NCBI RefSeq assembly: GCF_003171515.1 | Contig: NC_089396.1 | Coordinates: 1,984,001-2,048,000, forward strand | DNA: 64,000 nt | Direction: 5' to 3' | Source: Pyrenophora tritici-repentis | Taxonomy: Eukaryota; Ascomycota; Dothideomycetes; Pleosporales; Pleosporaceae | Translations under genes and position numbers: made by a program | The notes under the pieces: generated by a model | Database searches by the model: none | Told to the model about the DNA's origin: nothing | Seen by the model: the letters and a program-made list of their open reading frames with translations, nothing else | Shown here: in pieces, positions 1 through 12,346 of the stretch | How the letters are laid out: each line of letters starts with the position of its first letter | Position numbering within the stretch: the stretch's first letter is position 1

Positions 1-133
1 TGTTATACAATTCATCATACCTTCGTAACGACTTCGATATTTATTGACAGGAGAGAAAGGAAAGGAAAAAAAAGAGAGAAGGGAAAAATCAAACCAGGTA
101 TCATCGCATCTCATCCATACACCCATGCACATC

Positions 134-929
134 TTACAATATAAACATAACAGCCAGCGCCAAGGCACCCAGCCTTCCCACCGTCCCATACGGCACGCCC
201 AACTCCGCCGCCGCACCCTGGAACTGCATCGGCGGTGTCCCGCTAGGCTTGGGACTACCCTTCGTCCCCGTAGGCTTCGCCCCACCGGTAGCAGTCACAT
301 TCATGCGTCCATCGACCGTGAGAAAGTTGCCGGCCATGGGCTCCGCAAGCTTGTACTTTGTCATGAAAGCGACAATGTCGAAGCCTACCCTATCCGAAAC
401 ATCGGCCTTTGCGACGCTGAGGTTTGCTGGCTGCGCGAACAGGAGTTGGACATAGCGGTGGGCGACGGTGTCTGTGGCGGGGGGACCAGGGGGGGATGTA
501 GTTCGACGGGCCCTTCTCCGTGGTTGCGAGCACGGTGGCGGCGCCGCCGATTTGTTGCTTTGTGGCTTTGAAGCCCGTGTTCATGCAGTGGAGGAGTGTG
601 CGGCGTTTGGTGGAGCCGTTGGCGGGGGGGCACGTCTAGGTCGATCATTACGAACATGTATGTTTCGCTAGCTTTGGCCATGGCACTGGTGAGGGCGATT
701 TTCGGTTGGGTTTGGACGTCTTTGTTATGTTAGAATTTTGTCTTATGAGAGACAGGAATGGGGAAGGCGACATACCCGCTTTGCCAAATAATTGACCTGC
801 TTCCATGATCATGGTCGAGTTGTAGATGACTTCCAGTTTGGTGTTGACCGAAGGCTTGAAGCCTGTTGGGACTTGCGCCTGTGCTAGCACGGCGAGAGCG
901 ACAACAGCGAATGCTGTAGAGAAATGCAT
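134..929 (-). CDS. Secreted PEBP-like (phosphatidylethanolamine-binding) protein, frameshifted
   Basis: Exon 1 is 929-776 and exon 2 is 719-134, with a 56 nt intron (GTATGT donor, CTAAC branch, AAAG acceptor). The N-terminus MHFSTAFAVVALAVLAQAQ is a clear signal peptide. The core has the PEBP ligand-site block FVMIDLDVP, then YIPPGPPA and HRYVQLLFAQP, typical of fungal PEBP proteins. A low-complexity Gly/Pro/Thr stretch and a hydrophobic C-terminus (LGALALAVMFIL) suggest a GPI-anchored surface protein. Reading the whole domain needs one base fewer in each of two 7-base G runs (624-630 and 489-495). With both corrected, the spliced length is 246 codons with no stop. PEBP proteins bind anionic ligands or phospholipids; the substrate here is unknown. 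It is either a recent pseudogene or carries two sequence errors. Family call is firm; intactness is uncertain. Confidence 0.75.
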
Positions 930-2122
930 GACGAAATTGAGTAGGAATTTAGTTTGTTCGGTGTGAGATTCGGTTCTATGATGCTCAATGCAGTAAAGAT
1001 GGAGTGTAATCTAACTTCTGCATAATTCAACGGGGAGCTGCTGGTCTACATATACACGAGATGGAGTACGCGTCTTCAAGGCATAGGTAACTTCCGTGGC
1101 ACATGATGTCGCAGCGCGATTGTAATGAATGCCAGGGTTTCGTGCTAACACCAGGGCTGAACTCCGTACGCGTGAAACGGGTAGTGCGCGAGACACCATC
1201 TGTCACGTCTTGGCAACGTCCATGGCCAAAATGCTTGATGCGGCTTCTTCCAGATACCCTGTAAACGGATGGGGTTGAACGCTTCGTCCCGTCGCGCGCA
1301 TCCTATGGAAACTTGTAAGAAGTCGTGACAGTCCGTCTGCCTCAGCCGTTCAAACTTCACAACTGAGGTGGAGATGTCGAAAACCTCAGGATCCACGGAA
1401 CGTGGAACAGTTGGAAACAGTTCTACGAAACGTACCGCCTCCCGCAGTGGACGTTGTGAGTCAGCGCGACAATCCAGTTGGACCTGGACTTTTTTGCGCT
1501 TTTTGCGCCATGAGATTGAACGCTTTTGGTGTATCAGCATAATTCGCAGTGGTGGTATGAAGCTCAACAGGTTGCTATATCACCACAAACTGGAATCATT
1601 GCTTCTTTGAATTTCGTGCTTTGATGTGCGATGACATTTCTCCACCACCTGTTACCATTAGCTCGATGCTCCACAGCGCTACCCGCGAGGCTGCTGCTGT
1701 TCGAGAAGTGTCTTCTAACACCATGGCTGAGGTTAGTGACCACCCGAGGCACACTATTGTACTAGATCAGGCGCCACGGACAAAGGCATTGTCTCAGTAG
1801 CGACGACGGACTTGGGAGAAGCTATCTCGTCTCTGTCAACCGTGTTGCCAAGATGTCAGCGTGTAACAATACGGCGAAGGATTTGTAACGAGGGGATAAC
1901 ATGGCAACTCCCGCGATATCATATGCCAAATCATGCGATCCGACGTCAGTATGATGAGAGAAGAAGAGCCCAAGGGAACACAAGCGGGCAGGAGCTTAAA
2001 CAGGTGCGCGCTAACGCTAACAATATGCACGTGATAGCGCGTAAAGCAGCACCTGCAGCGTCTGTGCTTCTAGGCGGAAAATCATCACCACACTGCAATT
2101 CAGAATTGAGGCAACACCACCC
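930..2122. other. Intergenic, no supportable gene
   Basis: The stretch separates two divergent genes and presumably contains both promoters. The longest open frame, about 140 codons on the minus strand (1145-1567), has no recognisable domain, no intron support and a basic, random-looking composition, so I do not call it. I see no tRNA or repeat. Confidence 0.5.
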
Positions 2123-4075
2123 ATGCCTTCAACAATTCTCAATCGCCAGATACTTGCAAAGTATCCATCATGTTGCCGCAGAGCACAAATAGTCAATGCT
2201 GCGTGGACGTCCAGAACGCCTACCCCGCATTGGCCACTAGCGTTCCATATGCAGAAACGCAAGCCCGAAGCCTCATGTCTCCAAACTAGTGGCTTCTCGT
2301 CGTCGTCGCGCTTGCTGGATTTACAGGAATTTTTGAGTCCCGTGGTATCCAGCGATTTCAACGAAGGCAAAACCAAAGTCTTTTACAGCTGTAGTAAGCG
2401 CGACTCAGAACTCGCTGCCCGACACTTCCTAACCCGACTATTACCAATCGTTGCATTTGATATGCAATGGGCTGAGGACGACTGCTCAAAAGAAGCTCTG
2501 CAAAAAAAAGTCGGGCTGATACAAATTGCTACCGAGGATAAGGTTGCCCTGTTTCATCTTGGGATACATCCAGGGAAGACGAGCCAGGACATTATCGCGC
2601 CTTCATTGAAACGCCTGATCGAAGATCCGAAGATTGCAAAAGTAGGCATTGATATTTGGAATGGCCACTCTTCTAGACTGAATCGCTGGTTCGGACTCAA
2701 CCCAAAGGGCATTGTAGAATGTAGTCACCTATACCGGCTGGTCAAGTTTGGCCGGTCGGAACCCAAGCTGGTAACCACTCAGCCTGTGAGCTTTGAAGAT
2801 CAGATCCTAGATCAACTCGGGCTTATCTTGGGAACGGGAAACTCTCAATGCAGTTTTTTGGGCGGGACGCTCAAAAGAGAGGAAAAGGATCGTGCGGCTC
2901 GCAAAGCATATGTAATAAATCGGCTCTACAGGGCCATGGATAAAAAGCGAAGTGATATGAGGCCTAGTCCACCAATGCCGATATACGCAGAATGCTACCC
3001 AGATGGCAAGATGTCGTCAGATGATCCAGTACTGCTGGACGCCGGCAATGGTACCACTACAACGGCAGAAAGGTTCTTCTATAAGAACCTAGCGACGAGT
3101 TCACTCATACGCAAAATATCTTCCAGCTCACACTCACCCTTTGACGCTTTTGACGACGACCTTTCCACCGCCACCTCAAGAACAGAACCAAACACCAACA
3201 AATCCAGCGACCCCTTCTCCCTCAAATACCCAGACTACAACCTCTTACCCCGTGGCGGCCGAACCTTTAGCATGGACCGCAATCAACCAACAACCGTAAC
3301 AAAACCCGACCCCACTTTCCCACCCGACCGCGACTCAACCCCCAGCATTCTCTCACAACGAGCCTACATTAAATATCAAAAAGTTCATCAGCACTCCTCC
3401 CGTCGTTCGCGCAATAGTCCCAGCCGCCTACCGCAACGATCGATTTTCCAGAACCAAAAAGGTCGATTCCGACCCCTTCCCCGACCTCGAACCATCCCCA
3501 GCATCCTCCCATTACGAGCGTACAGTCAAAAGTACAAAGTACCCCACTACGTTCCCTCCCCCCCGTCGAACCAGTCCCATCCTTCCAGCGAGTATTAAGA
3601 ATCAGAAATGCTCCACCCATTCCCGAACCAGTCCCATCCAGTTCCGCCGAAGAACGTCACTTCAAAGTCAAACATGTTACCTCCACCCCTCCACCACGCC
3701 TCCGAGAAGCCCCATCACACAACACCGACGAACGCATCTTCAAAAAAACAAGTCCCCTTGGTTAAAGAGCCTGACCCAGTGATAAGATTCCACCAATCAC
3801 ACCCCAACGAGAATGGCACATTGTACCGCACCGACCTTGTAAAAGACAAACTATTCAAGTTTAGTAACAGCGTGGCGTCCAAGTTGCCTGATCGGGATGA
3901 TCGCTCCCCGCAGCTGGTGTCATGGACTATGATTGGTTTGATTGTCAGAAGAAGGCCGCAGACACAGAGGGACTTGGATAAGATACCTGGACTTGAGGAT
4001 TTGGCTGTTGCATGTGAGAAGACGGGAGTGGATATATTGGAGAACATTGTTGAGCTTTTGAGTCAGGAGACGTGA
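2123..4075 (+). CDS. Degenerate DnaQ/RNase D-like 3'-5' exonuclease-domain protein, frameshifted
   Basis: Residues about 100-275 match the RNase D/WRN-type exonuclease fold: LPIVAFDMQW (motif I region), then IAKVGIDIWNGHSSRLNRWF, SHLYRLVKFG, a linker, and RAARKAYVINRLYRAMD (motif III region). The acidic metal ligands are mostly gone. Motif I reads D113-x-Q115 instead of D-x-E, the motif II Asp is replaced around N180-G181-H182, and the motif III Asp position is K261. A basic, proline-rich linker follows, then a C-terminal block (SWTMIGLIVRRRPQTQRDLD, continuing to about 4070) resembling the helical tail of fungal exonuclease proteins. The apparent stop at 3596-3598 is probably not the real cause of interruption. 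Coherent sequence runs through three frames if one base is removed in a C5 run (3339-3343), a C7 run (3558-3564) and an A7 or C4 run (3742-3757), giving 650 codons. The start at 2123 is the first Met of the frame and is uncertain. Likely a pseudoenzyme or decaying gene. Confidence 0.6.
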
Positions 4076-4279
4076 CAATATGTAAAGTAGTCGTTTGTAG
4101 AATAAATCTCTACATTTTTTTTCGTCCTTCATGATCATCATCGATCTAATTTGGTATGCACTCTATGTCTACAGTATTGACAATGTAAGAACAACTCAAT
4201 ACGCTTTTACCACCACCTCCTGTCCCACTGTATCCAGGCATCAAACGTGTATAGTGCCTGATACGCAACGTCAACACAA

Positions 4280-7200
4280 CTAGGCCCACATGGCCCTGAA
4301 CTTGGTGTCAAAGTCCTCCTTGAGAGCCTTGAAAGCCTTGAGCACGTTCAACAAGCCTTCGCCCTCCTCCCAAGCAGGCGGCTCCTTGTCCTCGTCGTCC
4401 TCAGCGTCCCAACTCTCCTCTACCTCAGACTCCGCCGAGTCACTACCCATCTCATCCTCCCAAGACTCCTCAACCTTCTTCTTGAACTTCTTCTTAGGCT
4501 GAATGGTCAATTCCTGCTTGACAGGACCCTTGTTGGCAGAACCAGTGGTGGCTGAGCTAGTCTCTGTCGCGGCGTCGGTCGGCAGCATCTTGTCTTCACG
4601 GTTTTCCTCCTCGTCATCACCACCACCACGGACGTCGATGAAGTCGAGATCGGACTCTGTGGCAAGGCCCAAGAAGCTTGACAGACTTGTTGTGATGGTC
4701 GCAAGGGTCATACTCAAGTCGTTAAGCACGAACCATACGTCTCCGCGACGAATCTTGTTGGCCGTGATCAAAGCGTTCACGTCGCCATGGTTGAAGAAGT
4801 CGTACAAGTAGGCGTTGAGTGGAAGATCGGAGTCTTCAGGATAGAGGCCAACGTGAGGAACAACGGCCTCTTCAAGGAACACACCAGAACGGCTGGTCGA
4901 GCACAGATCGTGAATCGAATCAAACTTGTCGTCGTATCCGGAGAGAGCAACAAACGAGGAACGAGCCTTGACATTCTTGGGCTGGCCCTTGGATTTGTCT
5001 CCACCGACTTTCACATCGGTCAAGGGGAGGGTGTTATCCGGCTCCTGGATGTGTTGGTCGACAAATGTGCGCACGTAAGCCGTGAAGATGTCAAGCGTGG
5101 TCTTGTTGTGCTTGCGAAGGACATTTGCGGCGTGATCCGGCATGGGAGGTAGGAACACAATCGATGGACTCTTCTTGACGATTTCCTGTACATACTCCTC
5201 ATCGGCTTGTCGGCAATGAATACGACCAAACAGGTGTGACATTGTAAGCATAAGTTCGCGGAGCACAACCTCCTTGTTGGTGTCGATCTTTGCGCAGAGC
5301 TCGTGGAAGTATCCATCCTTTAGCAGCGCGTGGAAAGCGAATGACGAGTTCTCTGTGAAGTAAAGATGGGACACGGCGCCCGCAAAGTTCAAAGGTACAC
5401 CTTGTCCATCCAAAAGATGTTGTCTCCGGAGATACTCGATGGAGAACCGTAAGTGATGAAGCACCGTCATCTTCGCGTCCTCACCGCCTAGATATAATCG
5501 CGGCTGTGAGAGCAGAGAGTTGACGCAGCGGACAGCAAATGGCGCGTTCTCGGACGAGTGCAGTAACGTGAACAAGCGCAGTACCAATGTCGTTGTGATG
5601 GGAAAATGTCCGTTAAGGTCTGGCAGGCGAGAGCTGATGAGCTTGTGAATCTTGCTAAGAGAAACTCCGTGGAACACGACGTTTCCAAGCATGTCGAAAC
5701 CTCGACGTCCAGCACGTCCAGCGGCCTGACGGAAGTTGAGGGCACTCAAGAATACGGAGTCTCCTGAAAAGACCACAGTCTTACACGGCATGTTGATACC
5801 CAGAGCGAGTGTACCTGTCGCGATGACGACACGTAGGTAGCCCTTTCGGAAGAGCATCTCAACACAATACCTGTACTTTCGGTTCAAACCAGCGTGATGA
5901 ACACCAATACCGCGCATGAGCCCGTCGATCAGCCATTCCTCTACTCCGCGGTAACGCAGTTCTTTGGCGTGTACTGCGAACTCTTCTTGTGACAACTTCT
6001 TGTGGTCGGCAAAGTGGAAGCCGTCGAGGGGCTTGTTCGGATCGAAGGATGCGAAGGCGCTCACTTCGACGTTGGCGGCCTCCTTCATCTGATCCTGCTT
6101 GGTCATGCCCTTGGAAGCATCACCACGAAGACCCTGCTTCTCTCGTCGTGCGACCTCCTTCTTCCAGTCCTCCCACTGTTGCAACTTGACCTTCCACTTC
6201 GGGCTTGTCTCTTTCCAGGCAACCTCGGCATCCACGAGCTGCTTCATAAGTGTTTGGCACATCTTTTCGCAGATTGCGCGGTCATAGTTGAAAATGATAC
6301 CTGGGAGCGCATCCTGCTGTTGAAGATCAGCTAGCAAAGGCAGTATACTCGAGATATCGTGACTGATCGCCATTCCTAGCTCGTCCAGTTGTGCTTCATT
6401 GTCAGCAGCGTCATTCTCAGCCTCATCGATCCGCGGAGCATCTTGAAACTTGGCCAGAGACTTGCTGAGATCCTTACGGACCGCCTCAAAAGGACACTTG
6501 TCATCAGCCATCCAATCGGAAAGAAGCTTCTTGAGACCAGACTGCCATTTGATGATATCTGCCTTCTTGATGACAGTCGGGAGTATGGTGGAAGGATCCA
6601 AAGACTTATCTACTGGATAAGCTTCGGTTTGGTGCTTGCACATGGATTGCCAAAGGGTCAGGCAGTCGCGGGCCTCGAGGGTCAGATCGGATGGTAGGCC
6701 GCGGGTACGGTTGATCAAGCTGGCTACCGGATGTAGGAAGGCAAAGTCTGCGTGCTCATCCAGTCCGAGTTGCGCAAATGAGCGGTTGTTTGGGAGAGGC
6801 AGGTAGCTAGCAGCATCGCGTTTGGTGGGAGGCGTGTAGATAAATTTCCGAAGATCAGAGTACCTATGTGGATGTTGCACCATGACCAACTCATTGCCTG
6901 CAGCTTTCTGGGAGGCTGAAAGCCAATCGTTGAAAGCTTCGGCATTTCCAACCGTAGCTGACAAGGCAATGATCGGGCAAGGGGCCATCAGCAGCAGTTG
7001 TTCCCAGACCATACCGTCCTCTGCCTGTCCAATACAATGAACCTCGTCGAAGATGATCCACTTGACCCGCTCTGACCAACCCTTAGCGTTGCTAGGTGCC
7101 AGCAGCATGATCTGTAGGATATGAGGCACTGTTACTAGGATCTGACAACCCGTAGGGTTATTGATTCGGTAGTCTCGCGTGTGAATACCCCATACAGACT

Positions 7201-9774
7201 GGCTGTACTTGTAGTTCTTAGAGAAGCGAGCCTGGATTTCGGCGGCAATCTGATTGACCAAGGCCTTTGTCGGGGCAACATAGACGAGAACATCATCGTT
7301 GTTAGCCTCCAGGACTTGCTTCATGGCGTAGAAGGATATAAAGGTCTTTCCTGCTGATGTAGGGGCAATGACAAGAAGACTTCGACGAGCATCGATTTCA
7401 TCCAACACACGTCGTTGCCATGCATCCGGCTCGAATGCCACACGAGGATCGGGTGCAGAGTCAATTGTGCGGTCAAAGTACGGTCCGCAGTGGAGTAGCT
7501 GAAACTCCTCGGGAGAGAGGGTCAGAGCCAGGTCCGATACTAATGTCTCTTCGAGGGAAAACTTGAAAGGCAGCTTCCGGTCGCCTTGAGCTGTAGGCAC
7601 CTCCAGCGTTGGTAGCTTCAGACGCTCTACTGTCGTGGCGAGACATTTCGCAATCGTCTTAGTTACGGTTGCGTAGTTGCAGAGAGACCGTGCGGTGTCG
7701 AACAACAACGCTGCGACGTACAGGCCTTTCTCCTTCTCGTTATCACGACAGAAGCGTACCCACATTTCCAGGAGAACATTCAACATGTACATGCGCACGT
7801 CGGGACCAATGACTTGGCGCTGAGCCTCATTGCGGTCGGCGAGGTACTGTCTCGCTTTGTTGTATCTCGAGGCTAGGTCGACTTGCTTCTCCAAACCAGC
7901 ACATGAGACAGTCCAGGCTTGATACCACTGCTTTGCATTCTCCTCGTCTTTGCGCTTAGAACTTGCTGCGATGTCGGCCATCATAGCCTGTTTAGAAGCA
8001 TTGATGTTTTTGGTGCTCTGTCTCTGCTGCTGTTGCTGTTGCTTTGGGCGCTTGTTCTCAAGACTCTGGGCGGGTGTCGTCTTCGACTTGTCTCCGAGAG
8101 TAATAGTCTCTGGATCCAACACTTTACCCACAGCGTTTGTAAGACTGGCGGCGTAAGATGTCATCTCTGCCATAAAAAACTGGTTTCGACGGAGGGCTTT
8201 CTTGGCTATCTTTGGGTCTTTTTCTACGACCACCTTTGTCTTCTGGTTCAGCGATCTCTGGTTGTGCCAGTGAGTAACCTCCCGGAAGATGTTAGCTGTT
8301 GTTGGGTCGGCTTTGCCTCCTTGGCGGGACACATCCAGCTGGATAGGGGCCAGATGGGGGTCGAAGATGTCGTTTGAAAAGGGCAAAACCTTGTATGCGG
8401 AGCTCTCTTCGTCATTTTCGTTGCTGGGGTCAGACCCTGTACTTGTGAAGGAGACTGCCGGTTGTGATGGAAGTTCTAGGCCATTCAGAGCCGCAGTGGC
8501 TTTGAGTAGAGTCTGGAGGTGCTCGCTGGGCTCAGCTGAGGGAGTGCGAGCACACGAAGCAAAGAGTCGTCCATCGATCAGATCCGCCATGTCGCAATCT
8601 GGGTGACCGGCAAAAGCCTCTGACCACGCAGGACTGCCGATAAACTTGCGTGCCTCTTGGCAGAACTCTAAGATGAACGAGCTAATTTCTTCAGGAATAT
8701 CAGAATGCTTGATGGTGCGTTCTGAGAGAGACAACTCCGAAAGCAGTGCTGCCTGGTGCAGTAATACAGACGACAGGTCTTTGTTCGAGGATGATAACTT
8801 CGAAGCCACCAATATTGTCAGGTATTCGCGCTCAGTAAGAAGTTGGTCACATGACGTCCTGATAGTCTGCAGAAAGCCGCGCATGTGAGATAGATCAACA
8901 ACGTCGGTCAACCTCTTGTTTGTATGGGGCTCCTTTCCAATGTTAGCAAATACACAGAGGATAGACTTAATGCCTTGGAAGGCCTTTTCATATGTGACTT
9001 CAACTCCTGGAGTGAACTTTGTCTTGATTGTATTTCACGAGAAGCAGAACTTACAGCTGAGGAAACGTCCAAAGTCATTGAACGTGCGTGCTCAAGGACT
9101 GTTGTGACCACCTTGGTGTCTCTCCACTCTAGTCCGTTGACAAGTGCGGCACTGTAGCCTCGTTGCATCATACTGTAAATGAATGTGCGGAATGACGACT
9201 TGTACTCCTGTTGGCGTTCCTGAAGCTCTCGGGTCTCGCCCTTTAGAGAGTGTAGTGACTTTTCCATCATCTTCTTACGGACGTCGTTGAACGAAGCTCC
9301 ATCATGACAAAGAACAAAGTAAATATCTGTGGAACGCAGATACTCGGCGAAAGCATCGGATGATGAAGAAGCGAAAGTATGGACCTCAACCTCGGGGACA
9401 GCGTCCGGCAGGTTGACCTTGAGATGGCGAATGATGGCTGCTCGTGCAAGCAAGTACTTCTCGCCGATTGCTGGCGACACATCCTGGGGTATGCAAAGGT
9501 CTTGGTGTTCGTCGAAAAAAGCAATATGGAAATTGCAGCCTCGAGAAACAAGACCCTGTAAGAACTTCTCAACACCGTACGCAGCGTGTAGTAGTTGGAA
9601 GCCAGGGTCGAAGTCGAGGTGCGGGTCGGTAAAACACTGGAGCAGGAGTGATTCGCCGTGCACGAGAAAGCGCTCGCTACCTGCAAAATCGCCGACCAGG
9701 TCGACCCTGCGGCTGTAGAGATTCGAGTACCATTTAAGGATCCGCTCCGACGTCTCCTGCTTATCGGCAGCCAT
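4280..9774 (-). CDS. DDX60-like Ski2-family DExH-box RNA helicase
   Basis: Two exons, 9774-9055 and 8932-4280, join in phase 0 across a 122 nt intron (GTAAGT, GCTAAC branch, AAAG). The product is about 1790 aa, in the range of DDX60 proteins (about 1700 aa in vertebrates). The N-terminal block (FLVHGESLLLQCF and following) resembles the DDX60 N-terminal domain. The core shows Walker A APTSAGKTF near residue 761, the DEVH box near 870, SATVGN near 893 and motif VI QAAGRAGRRGFD near 1306. A glutamine run lies in the N-terminal half, and the C-terminus is a basic patch followed by an acidic tail. The family is established as superfamily 2 RNA helicases. Vertebrate DDX60 is linked to antiviral RNA sensing and decay; the role in fungi is not settled, so an RNA surveillance role is inference. 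The gene looks intact. Confidence 0.9.
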
Positions 9775-12346
9775 GATGGGTCTGCACGAGAGCTGAGGGT
9801 GTAATGGAATTAGTAGCTGCAGTCAGCAGCAAAGGGGTGATGGGAGAGTTGTCCTCCTAATCGTCCAGAAAGTGGCAGTTGTTGTAAAGTGGGTAGCCAC
9901 TGGTGGCGGATAGCGGGACTGTCGATCCCGTGCCAAGTCCCAACAAGCTCTGCAAACTTCGCAAGGCTGAAACAGCTCCTCTGCCGTATGGCTGTAGTTA
10001 CGAGCAATTAAAGGAACGGTGGAATAGTCGTATTGTCAATGCACACGTACCTCGGATGTGATGTACGGTGAACTGGAGTTGAGTGGAGCCGGAGCTATCG
10101 TGTGCGAATCGAATCTGGCAAGATAGGTGACTGACTAGTGCGCGCTAGTACAGTAAGCGAGTGCCCAGGCTGTGCAAAGTAACACCAGCGGCGATGATAG
10201 GAAAACATATTGATGCAGTACGCGTGGAAAGAAGAATACAAACTAGATCTCAGATGGGTCCACGATGTCGGAGTCGAACGTCGCTTCGGTTACAGCGCCG
10301 GGGTCAGGTCAGATCCTGACAGGGTACAGCCAAAATGCCTATCTTAGCTGCATGAAACACATTGGAAGCCATGGTCACTCGGAAATTGTACAAAGATATA
10401 TCTGAAATTGTGTATATAGAGCAAAGCGTCCCCTAGCACTATAGAAGGCCAAAAGACATGGTCTAAAACGCACGTGCCGAGATGCGCACCTATCTGCACT
10501 ACCTAGACGTCCTTGTAACATCAGGAAGTAACATAGAATACGGTCGAAGAACATGGTACGAGGTACCTGGAGAACCTGGGCTGTGCAGCCCTTCTCTGTG
10601 GCAAGGTAATGTTCAACAAGAATTGATGTGACATGCAAGGCCCAGGCAACGACAGATGTTGGGCTGGAGATATGCCATTGCAGGTGTCGAGTTTGGTAGA
10701 GTAACGCAGGTCCCGTTTCGCTTCAAGGTAAGGTCAGATGGAGCTAAGGTCCGTGGAGTGCATCGTACTTACCGTAGTCGCCACACTACCCCGTAGTTCA
10801 GATATCGAGCGGTACAAGGGCGTCAAGCTTGGCATAGAGTTAGGCAAGTTGGATAGCACAGATAAGATAACTCACGGGAACAAGGCGATTCCAGTGTGCT
10901 GGACTTGGTGGTGGTTGAGGAGGAGGAGATGGGGGATCGTCTCTTGAGCGGTCTTGTGGCGGTGTAGAAAGTGATGAGATGGATTTAACATGGAATGAAC
11001 GTGCATTAAGCAGGTCGCAGCTGCTGCCGCTCGAAGTGTTCGTAGTCATGCCCATGGTGATGAGGCAGTAGTGCTGTTTGCAAATGATGGTGAAGGGATC
11101 AAGGTATAGGTTATGGAGGGAGAGTGCAAGTTGGTAGTAGCAGAAGAAAGGCGGTGCTTGATGCTGGGAGAGAATGGAAGAGAATTTGGAAGAGCAAACA
11201 CTAACGTAGAGTCTTGATTAAATAGTCTGAGGCAGCAGTCTTCCTACACTCGCAATGTGACAGTTCGAAAATCTGGCTAGTGGCTTACGGGGCATTCGCC
11301 TAGTTGGCAGATGCAATGAGCCAGAGAAAGGAACAATCAAAGTTGCAGCGGCCCGCCCGTGCGGATAGACGGGTGGCGTCAGGGAAGGGCTAAGTCTGAA
11401 GTAGCAGGCTGGAATGAACTACTCCTTTGGTAGAAAGGGAGCACAAGCGGTCGAATGAAGACGTTCCCCGGAAAGCTGGGGTGAGATTGATACGGATCGG
11501 TGGTAAAACGTGGCAACGGTTAGGGGAACGGCGAGCCACAGTCGACCTGTTTGTGTGCCTTGTCAGGATAGGGATGTCGACTGCTTGCGAATATCATGCC
11601 GCGGGGAAGACAAGCCGCAGGCCGGATGGCTAGTCAATCAGTGAGCAGGGGCGGCGATTTTAGTTCAGAGGCAGTAATTCAAAATGGCGGTCTACGACAC
11701 GGGCTTGTGGCGGGCGACAGAGTGGACATGTTTGTGTGCTCTTGAGTGAAGCAAACGCCGCGCAGTCGGCATGGCCTCATTTTTTAATATTTGGTGGGGA
11801 TGGATGCTGATCTGGCTGGATGCATGCTCGTTGGCCCAGCGTTCATCGGTGTGAAAAGGGAACATGGTCCAAGTGGGTGGGAAGAAGGTGATGGGTTCAA
11901 GTGACGGAAGGAAGGCGCGCTAGGACGTTTGGAAGCCGCCAAGGCTGATGCGAGCCGTCACCTCCATCGCGACTTCCCATCCAGCAGCGGCAGGTTGCGC
12001 CTACCAATACTAATCCCGCACTGTAACCCTCTGCCTCTTCTCACACCCTTTGCAGCGTGTCACGGGGCTCGTATATGAAACACTGATCTCATCAATCTCC
12101 GAGCTCCCGCGGCGTCACGTCACCCACCGCCTTTGCATGCGCGCGTCCGATATGTGCTTCACTGGGTCGTAGGGCTAACAGTCACAACCTCGGTCCCTGC
12201 GTCACACGTCTTGGTGATACCTTCTGCGTCTTCCCACCGGCTACTTTCACCAGTGCCGCTTCATTAGACCACAGCACGCCCGCACTCGAACCGCCCCACC
12301 ATCGCAAATCAAACCTTCCATAGACCTCGTACTGCACACAGGCGTC
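9775..12346. other. 2.6 kb intergenic region between the DDX60-like gene and TAF6
   Basis: Apart from the weak spliced candidate at 10798-11055, I see no coding frame with domain support, no tRNA and no repeat. It should hold the divergent promoters of the helicase (-) and TAF6 (+). On the minus strand there are several good splice-like motifs between about 10650 and 10880 (GTGAGT and GTAAGT donors with CTAAC or TGACC branch-like sequences), so a spliced non-coding leader or lncRNA is possible. Confidence 0.5.
10798..11055 (-). CDS. Possible small spliced proline-rich ORF (weak)
   Basis: A 60-codon first exon (11055-10876) rich in Ser, Asp and Pro (SPPPQPPPSPAHWNRLVP) ends at a perfect GTGAGT donor. 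A CTAAC branch and AAG acceptor follow about 45 nt later, then a 9-codon second exon (10827-10798) ending in TGA. The predicted product is 69 aa and matches no family I recognise. It lies about 1 kb upstream of the DDX60-like gene on the same strand, so these could equally be non-coding leader exons or chance splice motifs. Confidence 0.25.

Noticed and set aside
1145..1567. 140-codon minus-strand open frame
   Set aside because: No domain, no splice support, random-looking basic composition.
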